Origin: JBIOJB01 sp044450465
GTDB lineage: Bacteria > Chloroflexota > Dormibacteria > Dormibacterales > Dormibacteraceae
Assembly: GCA_044450465.1 (NCBI GenBank)
Contig: JBIOJB010000099.1
Coordinates: 1-10,655, forward strand
Length of the DNA stretch: 10,655 nt
Direction of reading: 5' to 3'
The notes beneath the pieces were generated by a model. It was given only the letters and a program-made list of their open reading frames with translations. It had not been told where the DNA came from and ran no database searches. This document shows, in pieces, positions 5,674 through 10,655 of this stretch. Numbering within the stretch: the first letter of the stretch is position 1; each line of letters begins with the position of its first letter. The translations under genes and the position numbers were made by a program.

Positions 5674-6147
5674 ATGAAAACGCTGGTTCTATACGAGTCG
5701 AAGTTCGGCAACACCAAGCGGGTTGCAGAAACGATCGGGATGCAGCTGCTTGCCGAGGGCCCGGTTCGGGTCACCACGATTGAGAGCTACAAGCCCCAGT
5801 TCCTGGGTGGCGTCGATCTCGTGCTGGTCGGTGGTGCCACGCAGGGGCACGGGGCCACGCCGGAGATGCGCCAGTTCCTCGCGACGCTTCGCTTTCAAGC
5901 CGCGGGGATGCGCGCGATCGCCTTCGACACCAGGCTCAACGGCCCCATCTGGCTGTGGGGCTCGGCCGCCCGCGACATCGAAAATGAGCTTCGCGAGGCG
6001 GGCTTCGACGTCATTGGTCCTGCTGCGAGCTTTCTCGTCACTCTTGCGAGGCACCCGGAGCTACACGACGGAGAGCTGCAGCGAGCCGCGGCCTGGGCTC
6101 GCTGGAGCGCGGACGAGGTTCGGGAGGAGCAGCTCCTGGCCGTCTGA
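5674..6147 (+). CDS. Flavodoxin-like FMN protein
   Basis: The protein has 157 residues, a usual flavodoxin size. It starts KTLVLYESKFGNTKRVAETIG, in which ESKFGNTKR is the phosphate-binding loop for FMN (flavodoxin T/S-x-T-G-x-T type). VDLVLVGGATQGHGATPEMRQFL is the second FMN-loop region, and the aromatic residues in NGPIWLWGSAARDIENELREAGFDVI lie where flavodoxins carry the third loop. It could act as a one-electron carrier or as a flavodoxin-fold quinone/protoporphyrinogen-type oxidase; the partner is unknown. ATG 5674 is chosen because the conserved first strand begins right after it, though the frame is open upstream. A Ddn-type oxidoreductase follows 46 nt later. Confidence 0.85.
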   Translation: MKTLVLYESKFGNTKRVAETIGMQLLAEGPVRVTTIESYKPQFLGGVDLVLVGGATQGHGATPEMRQFLATLRFQAAGMRAIAFDTRLNGPIWLWGSAARDIENELREAGFDVIGPAASFLVTLARHPELHDGELQRAAAWARWSADEVREEQLLAV

Positions 6148-6193
6148 GCTCCAGGTTGGAATGTTCCGGCTGGGCCGGACAGTACCTGGTTGC

Positions 6194-6622
6194 ATGAGCA
6201 ACTCTTTCGGCAACTTCAATCGCTCGCTCATTGAAGACCTGCGCGCCAACGGCGGCAAGCCGACCGGAGGTCCGTTCAAGGGCCGGGAGGTGCTGATCCT
6301 CACCACGACGGGAGCGAGGTCCGGAGTTCCACGTGAAAACCCATTGGTATACACGCGTGACGGCTCCCACATCGTGATCGTCGCATCCAAAGGCGGAGCC
6401 CCGACGCATCCCTCCTGGTATCACAACCTGGTGGCGCACCCTGAGGTCAAGGTTGAGCTAGACGGCGAGACGTTCGAGGCCAGGGCCCACGTGGCTACCG
6501 ACGCGGAGTACGAACGGCTCTACAAACAGCACGCCGACATCAACCCGACCTTCCACGACTACCGAGCCCGAACCACGCGCAAGATCCCGGTCATCCTGCT
6601 GGAGCGCGCCGGCTCGAACTGA
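6194..6622 (+). CDS. Ddn-family deazaflavin (F420)-dependent nitroreductase-like protein
   Basis: The protein has 142 residues and matches the family of Mycobacterium Ddn along its length: FNRSLIEDLRANGGKPTGGPFKGREVLILTTTGARSG, then NPLVYTRDGSHIVIVASKGGAPTHPSWYHNLVAHPEVKVEL, and a C-terminal segment ending in KIPVILLER. The TTGARSG and GG(A)PxxPxWYHNL motifs line the cofactor pocket in this split-barrel family. Characterised members use reduced F420 to reduce quinones or nitro compounds, so the host should make F420 (inference). ATG 6194 begins just before the first conserved helix. The upstream gap contains a six-bp hairpin (TCCGGC at 6165-6170 with GCCGGA at 6174-6179). Whether it is co-transcribed with the flavodoxin gene is likely but not certain. 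Confidence 0.9.
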   Translation: MSNSFGNFNRSLIEDLRANGGKPTGGPFKGREVLILTTTGARSGVPRENPLVYTRDGSHIVIVASKGGAPTHPSWYHNLVAHPEVKVELDGETFEARAHVATDAEYERLYKQHADINPTFHDYRARTTRKIPVILLERAGSN

Positions 6623-6716
6623 GCGGTTGGCGGAAGTCGCCAATTCGAGTGGAGTAACCTTCGGCCGGTGCCGGGTCCGAGCTTCCACAGCGCGGCTACC
6701 TCGAAGGTGGGCTGAC

Positions 6717-7484
6717 GTGTCGCAGATGAGGCGCGCCGGCCGGCTCGTCGTCCCGAAGGGACAGGCGCCTGCCGACCGAGTCCTCCTCGAGCGGTCGGCC
6801 ATTGAGGAGCTGAGCCACCACGCCGACCCTTGGCGCGTCCTGCGCATCCTTTCCGAGTTCGTCGAGGGTTTCGACGCTCTGAACAACGTGGGCCCGGCCG
6901 TCACGGTGTTCGGCTCCGCGCGTGCCCAGGCCAGCGATTCGTATTACTCGGACGGCGTGGCCCTCGGCGCCGCATTGGCCAGGCGCGGCTTCGCCGTGAT
7001 CACCGGGGGCGGACCCGGAATCATGGAGGCCGTCAATCGTGGTTGCCACGAGGCAGGCGGGCTGTCCGTCGGATGCAACATCGAGCTGCCCAACGAGCAG
7101 GCGCTCAACCAATTTGTCGATCTCGGCGTGGAGTTCCGCTACTTCTTCGTGCGCAAGAACATGTTCGTGAAGTACGCCCGCGGATTCGTGATCTTTCCGG
7201 GAGGTTACGGAACCCTGGACGAGCTTTTCGAGTCGCTGACGCTGGCTCAGACGGGCAAGATCGAGCACTTCCCGATCGTTCTTTTTGGAACCCGCTACTG
7301 GAAAGGTCTCCTGGAGTGGCTGGGTGGTGAGGTGCTGAGCTCCGGCGGGATCGACCCCGAGGATCTAGACCTGGTGACTGTCACCGACGATCCCGAGGAG
7401 GCCGCCGCGATGGCGACACGGCCGATCCCCGGGATGATCGATGAGCCCCTCGCCCATGACGGCGCCACCCCGAGCTCGCCGTAG
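6717..7484 (+). CDS. LOG-family (TIGR00730-type) nucleotide phosphoribohydrolase
   Basis: The protein has 255 residues. The core is a Rossmann-like fold with VTVFGSARA (62-70), the GGGPGIMEAVNRG loop (97-109), RKNMFVKYARGFVIF (146-160) and the hallmark PGGYGTLDELFE (161-172), in which Arg146 and Glu169 match the catalytic pair of LOG enzymes. These hydrolyse nucleoside 5'-monophosphates to the base and ribose 5-phosphate; in bacteria the substrate may be AMP or cytokinin-type nucleotides. An N-terminal segment of about 55 residues precedes the core, as in longer bacterial LOG proteins. GTG 6717 is favoured by GAAGGTGG six nt upstream; the frame is open back to a TTG at 6627, but that extension is Arg-rich and unlike a protein. 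ATG 6726 is an alternative. The phospholipase-like gene starts two nt after the stop. Confidence 0.9.
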   Translation: MSQMRRAGRLVVPKGQAPADRVLLERSAIEELSHHADPWRVLRILSEFVEGFDALNNVGPAVTVFGSARAQASDSYYSDGVALGAALARRGFAVITGGGPGIMEAVNRGCHEAGGLSVGCNIELPNEQALNQFVDLGVEFRYFFVRKNMFVKYARGFVIFPGGYGTLDELFESLTLAQTGKIEHFPIVLFGTRYWKGLLEWLGGEVLSSGGIDPEDLDLVTVTDDPEEAAAMATRPIPGMIDEPLAHDGATPSSP

Positions 7485-7486
7485 CC

Positions 7487-8575
7487 GTGGCGGCGCCCCT
7501 CGACTTCTTCTTTCTCACCGATGGCGGACAGCCCGCCACCAGCGTCGCGCAACGTGTCGCCGCGTTCCTGGACGGGGCGTCGAAGACCCTCGACATCGCC
7601 ATCTATGACCTGCGCCTTGACACCGAACCGTCGACCACGATCCTGGCGGCGTTCGCAGCCGCGCAGAAGCGGGGCGTGACGATGCGTCTCTTGTTCAACC
7701 AGGATCACGCCGTAGCCATCCCGGTGCCGCCGCCGCCTGAGATCGACTGGGCCTTCATCGACCGCTTGCGCGGGATCGGGGTTCAGGTTCGTCCGGTGCC
7801 CGGGGTTCCCGACCTCATGCACCACAAGTACGTGGTGCGCGATGCGGGCACCCCCGCCGCCGCAACGCTCACTGGGTCGACCAACTGGACGAACGACTCC
7901 TGGACGCGTGAAGAGAACGTGATGTTCACAGTCGCTTCCGCGGACGTGACGGCGGCTTACGCGGCCAATTTCCAGGAGCTGTGGGACCATCCTGTCGTCG
8001 CGGCCTCGGGACGCATCTCGACCCAGTGGATGGTGCTCCAGGACTCGACACGCGTGCGGCCTTACTTCTGCCCCGGACGCGGCCTGAAGCTGGTTCACGC
8101 GATGGCTCGTTCGCTGGCCTCGGCGACCAGGCGAATCCGGATCTGCTCGCCGGTGATCACATCGGGACCGATCCTCGGCACTCTCGCCGACATCTGCCAG
8201 CACAGCCGCATCGACATCGGCGGTGTGTACGATGCGACCCAGATGGACGAAGTCCAGCACCAGTGGGCCGACCAGCCCGGCGCGGCCTGGAAGGTCGCCG
8301 CTTTCCGCTGCATCGCATCTGCCATACCGTTTGGGACCAAGCATTCGACGCCGTATTCGAAGACCTCGGTTCACGACTTCATGCACGCCAAGGTGCTCGT
8401 CGCGGACGACTACGTTTACGCCGGCAGCTTCAACCTTTCTCACAGCGGCGAGCAGAACGCCGAGAACGTGATCCAGATCGAGAGCGCTTCCGTGGCCGAG
8501 ATGTGCGCTCAATACATAGACAGGGTGGCCGCCCGCTACGGCGGGAGACCTCTCGAGGTGGCGGCTCAGCCCTGA
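7487..8575 (+). CDS. Phospholipase D-like protein with two HKD motifs
   Basis: The protein has 362 residues. Both catalytic motifs are complete: HHKYVVRD (His112, Lys114, Asp119) followed by TGSTNWT, and HAKVLVAD (His300, Lys302, Asp307) followed by AGSFNLS. Each half also has the strand-helix pattern expected (KTLDIAIYDL and RRIRICSPVI). Such a monomer forms one active site and may act as a phosphodiesterase on phospholipid or nucleic acid; sequence does not decide. There is no signal peptide or membrane segment, so it is cytoplasmic unless exported in another way. The GTG start lies two nt after the LOG stop, implying coupling, with no good ribosome binding site of its own. The last base pairs overlap the next gene if that gene starts at CTG 8572. 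Confidence 0.9.
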   Translation: MAAPLDFFFLTDGGQPATSVAQRVAAFLDGASKTLDIAIYDLRLDTEPSTTILAAFAAAQKRGVTMRLLFNQDHAVAIPVPPPPEIDWAFIDRLRGIGVQVRPVPGVPDLMHHKYVVRDAGTPAAATLTGSTNWTNDSWTREENVMFTVASADVTAAYAANFQELWDHPVVAASGRISTQWMVLQDSTRVRPYFCPGRGLKLVHAMARSLASATRRIRICSPVITSGPILGTLADICQHSRIDIGGVYDATQMDEVQHQWADQPGAAWKVAAFRCIASAIPFGTKHSTPYSKTSVHDFMHAKVLVADDYVYAGSFNLSHSGEQNAENVIQIESASVAEMCAQYIDRVAARYGGRPLEVAAQP

Positions 8576-9963
8576 GACGGCGGATCCTGTGGGCCGCGGC
8601 GGCCGCGGTCGCCGTCTTCGTCGCTGCGACCTGGCTGGCCGGGCAGCGACCGCAACCGGTCGCCGGAACTATCGTCGTGCTCGCCGCCGGCCGAAGCGAT
8701 GACGCGGTCCCACGGACACACCTGATGATTCACGGCGCAGCCGGCTGGGATTCCGTCGGCGACGCGCAGGGCCTGGTGCCGGCCGCGCCTCTCGAGAAAC
8801 AGCTGCTGTCCGCGGAGGTGGCTGCCGGCAGCTACGACGCCGTCTCACTGGGCACCGTCACCCAGCCGGTGGCCTTGACCATCACCTCCGGGATCGTGAC
8901 CCCGCTGTTGCTTGGTTTCGATGGCGGCCGGCTGATAAGCGGAGCCGTGTACGCCGGGAACGACGACGTCAACCTGGGGCTTGGCGAGCTGAGCGGGAAG
9001 TTCGTGGCGATGCCGAGCTTTGCGCTCGTCGACCAGAGTGGGCGCGCGTTCACGCCGTCAGCCACCGCCGGCAAGGACCTGATCATCGCGGCGTTTCACA
9101 CGACCTGCCACGAGACCTGCCCTCTCTACACGGCCATGTTCTTTCAGATCCAGAAGCGAGCACCGGCCAACCTGGTGCTGGCCGAGGTCACCACCGATCC
9201 AGGTGTGGACACGCCGGCGGTGCTTGCCGGATACTCGCGAAGCATCGGCGCAGGCTGGACTTTCGCGACGGGCTCGGCGGCCGATCTGGCGGCATTCTGG
9301 AGCCCCTTCGGTGTCGAGCTTGCGAGCGGCGACACTCACACATCCACGCTGGCCCTGGTCGATCGCCACGGGTATGTGCGCCTGGTTTACCGGGGAGTGC
9401 CGAACGTCGGATCCGCCATCCCGCCATCGCTCATCACGGGTTTGAGCGCGACTGGCCTTCATGAGCTCGCGTCCGGAGGGGACGGCTGGGGCGCGGCCGA
9501 CGTCCTCCAGGCTCTGGCCACAATCGCGGGTCCACAGCAGCCGTCGCCGGCGGGGGGCGCTACGGCACCCAGCTTCTTGCTCAGCTCAACCACAGGAGAA
9601 GAGGCGAGCAGCTCGAGCCTGTCGGGCCGGCCGCTCGTGATCAACTTCTGGGCCAGCTACTGCCCGCCCTGTAAAGCGGAGATGCCCCTGCTCCAAAAGC
9701 AGTTGGAGGCCCAATCCGGCGCCCAGCTGGTGCTGATCAACGAGGGCGACAACCCGCCCGCTGCGCGCTCGTTTCTTGCCTCGTTGGCGGTCCACACCCC
9801 GTCTCTGCTCGACACAGATCTTGCCGTTGGAAAGGCCTATGGGGTGTCGGCTCTGCCGACTACCGTGTTCGTGCGCGCCGGCGGCACGATCGCGGCGGTT
9901 CACGTCGGCCAGCTGAGCGACGCCGTCCTCGCGGCCGAGCTCGCGACCCTGGTCAGTCAGTAG
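8572..9963 (+). CDS. Membrane-anchored SCO-TlpA fusion protein with N-terminal beta-rich domain
   Basis: Counting from CTG 8572 the protein has 463 residues. A basic RRR and hydrophobic stretch (about 5-23) form an N-terminal anchor or uncleaved signal. A beta-rich domain follows (about 31-140; ASYD-type pattern GSYDAVSLGTVTQPVALTI, loosely like DUF4382). The SCO1/SenC domain (about 143-300) carries the copper site Cys179-HET-Cys183 and His256 in DTHTSTLALVD. The TlpA/thioredoxin domain (about 330-463) has WASYCPPCKAEMP (Cys364, Cys367) and the cis-proline in ALPTTVFV. SCO proteins deliver copper to the CuA site of cytochrome c oxidase, and TlpA-type domains keep SCO and CuA cysteines reduced, so one chain may do both outside the membrane. 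Ordinary starts are poorly placed: GTG 8503 adds an Arg-rich tail within the previous gene, and GTG 8674 removes the anchor. CTG 8572 overlaps the upstream TGA and has GAGGTGG 10 nt before it. CtaA follows. Confidence 0.85.
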   Translation: MRRRILWAAAAAVAVFVAATWLAGQRPQPVAGTIVVLAAGRSDDAVPRTHLMIHGAAGWDSVGDAQGLVPAAPLEKQLLSAEVAAGSYDAVSLGTVTQPVALTITSGIVTPLLLGFDGGRLISGAVYAGNDDVNLGLGELSGKFVAMPSFALVDQSGRAFTPSATAGKDLIIAAFHTTCHETCPLYTAMFFQIQKRAPANLVLAEVTTDPGVDTPAVLAGYSRSIGAGWTFATGSAADLAAFWSPFGVELASGDTHTSTLALVDRHGYVRLVYRGVPNVGSAIPPSLITGLSATGLHELASGGDGWGAADVLQALATIAGPQQPSPAGGATAPSFLLSSTTGEEASSSSLSGRPLVINFWASYCPPCKAEMPLLQKQLEAQSGAQLVLINEGDNPPAARSFLASLAVHTPSLLDTDLAVGKAYGVSALPTTVFVRAGGTIAAVHVGQLSDAVLAAELATLVSQ

Positions 9964-9977
9964 ACTGGGCCGCTGAG

Positions 9978-10655
9978 GTGGTGGTCCTCTTCCGGCGCCT
10001 TGCCCTTCTGACCGCGGTCTTCGCGTACCTGCAAATCGCGCTTGGGGGCGTGGTCCGCGTCTCGGGCTCGGGTCTTGGCTGCCCCGATTGGCCCCTGTGC
10101 CATGGACGCCCGTATCCGCCGGCGGACATTCACGCGATCGTCGAATACTCCCATCGAGCGGTGGGGAGCGTTACCGGCGTGCTGATCATCGCCACCGTGG
10201 TCCTGGCCTGGGTGGTCTTTCGCCAGAGCCGGCCGGTTGTCACGTGGCTTGCCTCCGCCTCTCTGATCGGTGTCGTGGCCGAGGGCGCCCTGGGCGGCGT
10301 CGTGGTGGCGCATGACCTTGCCTCGTGGCTCGTGCTGGTGCACCTCGGCCTGGCGATGATGATCCTGGGCTTCCTCGTGGCGGCCGCGATCATGGCCATG
10401 CCGGCTGCGCCGGGAGCAGCTGACCCGGAGTTTCGGCGGCTCGCGATCTTTGGGGCCGGCGCCACGTACCTGATGCTGCTGAGCGGCTCCACCGTGGTCG
10501 CAAGCGGCGCAGACCACAGCTGCCGCACGTGGCCGCTCTGCGGTTCCGGCTTCACTTTTGATTTCACCGGCTCCAGCGCGTTCACGATGCTGCATCGAGG
10601 CGCGGTGCTGGTGATCGGCGTCCTCCTCGTGTACGTCGCCATCGCCGCCATGAGG
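9978..10655 (+). CDS. ctaA: Heme A synthase (COX15/CtaA family), 3' end beyond the window
   Basis: 226 residues are visible before the window ends. The family signature lies near the N-terminus: LGGVVRVSGSGLGCPDWPLCHG then IHAIVEYSHR. Glu56 and His59 match the catalytic Glu and first heme-ligand His of Bacillus CtaA, and His122 (LVHLG) and His206 (LHRG) match the next two; the fourth would be past the end. Cys35 and Cys41 form the extracytoplasmic cysteine pair, and a second pair, Cys182/Cys188 (CRTWPLC), sits at the equivalent place in the second half. Hydrophobic helices alternate throughout, as expected of the eight-helix membrane protein that converts heme O to heme A for aa3-type oxidases. 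GTG 9978 is 14 nt after the SCO-TlpA stop and lacks a clear ribosome binding site; GTG 9981 is equally possible. The spacing indicates one operon. Confidence 0.93.
   Translation, partial: MVVLFRRLALLTAVFAYLQIALGGVVRVSGSGLGCPDWPLCHGRPYPPADIHAIVEYSHRAVGSVTGVLIIATVVLAWVVFRQSRPVVTWLASASLIGVVAEGALGGVVVAHDLASWLVLVHLGLAMMILGFLVAAAIMAMPAAPGAADPEFRRLAIFGAGATYLMLLSGSTVVASGADHSCRTWPLCGSGFTFDFTGSSAFTMLHRGAVLVIGVLLVYVAIAAMR

Noticed and set aside
6627..6716. TTG-initiated N-terminal extension of the LOG-family protein
   Set aside because: The added 30 residues are Arg-rich and unconserved in appearance, and GTG 6717 has a good ribosome binding site.
7295..8512. 405-codon open frame on the minus strand across the phospholipase-like gene
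   Set aside because: It is antisense to a gene with complete catalytic motifs, and its composition is low-complexity and basic, as for other shadow frames.
7981..8571. Long in-frame extension upstream of the SCO-TlpA protein
   Set aside because: The extension lies inside the phospholipase-like gene in another frame, is Arg/Gly-rich and shows no domain. The hydrophobic anchor right after 8572 marks the true N-terminus.
6717..8575. LOG plus phospholipase D-like nuclease as an anti-phage defence pair
   Set aside because: LOG-like and PLD-like domains occur in some defence systems, but here the LOG protein has ordinary housekeeping motifs, there are no defence or mobile genes nearby, and the run continues into cytochrome oxidase assembly genes.

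Overview
The window is high-GC bacterial chromosome with tightly packed genes, mostly on the + strand. Several starts are GTG, and possibly one TTG and one CTG. No plasmid, phage, IS, CRISPR or RNA gene is visible. The F420-type (Ddn-like) oxidoreductase, the CtaA heme A synthase with paired cysteines, an SCO-TlpA fusion and several apparently leaderless promoters suggest an aerobic soil-type lineage such as Chloroflexota/Dormibacterota or Actinomycetota. That placement is inference from gene content; there is no marker gene here.

Region 1 (1-2784) is the least conserved part. It holds the tail of an unidentified + strand gene, a perfect 17-bp inverted repeat, a convergent kelch-like lipoprotein on the minus strand, a small two-helix membrane protein, and a protein with the carbamate-kinase fold whose signature lysines have been replaced.

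Region 2 (2785-4483) is a nitrogen-metabolism pair. A complete glutamate dehydrogenase is followed at once by a stand-alone Lrp/AsnC-type RAM sensor domain whose ribosome binding site overlaps the dehydrogenase stop codon.

Region 3 (4484-5535) is a self-contained regulatory module. It has a clear promoter with a 20-bp near-palindrome in its spacer, a leaderless ArsR-family repressor, an overlapping SRPBCC/AHSA1 protein, and a hairpin terminator.

Region 4 (5536-6622) holds a flavodoxin-like protein and a Ddn-family deazaflavin (F420)-dependent oxidoreductase, a small redox pair.

Region 5 (6655-10655) is a four-gene run: LOG-family phosphoribohydrolase, two-HKD phospholipase D-like protein, a fusion of a beta-rich domain with SCO and TlpA domains, and CtaA heme A synthase cut by the window end. 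The last two genes are assembly factors for cytochrome c oxidase (copper delivery/thiol reduction and heme A).

The most unusual items are the carbamate-kinase-like protein without catalytic lysines, the three-domain SCO-TlpA fusion with a probable CTG start coupled to the upstream stop codon, the shared geometry of leaderless promoters, and the unexplained perfect inverted repeat at 110-174.
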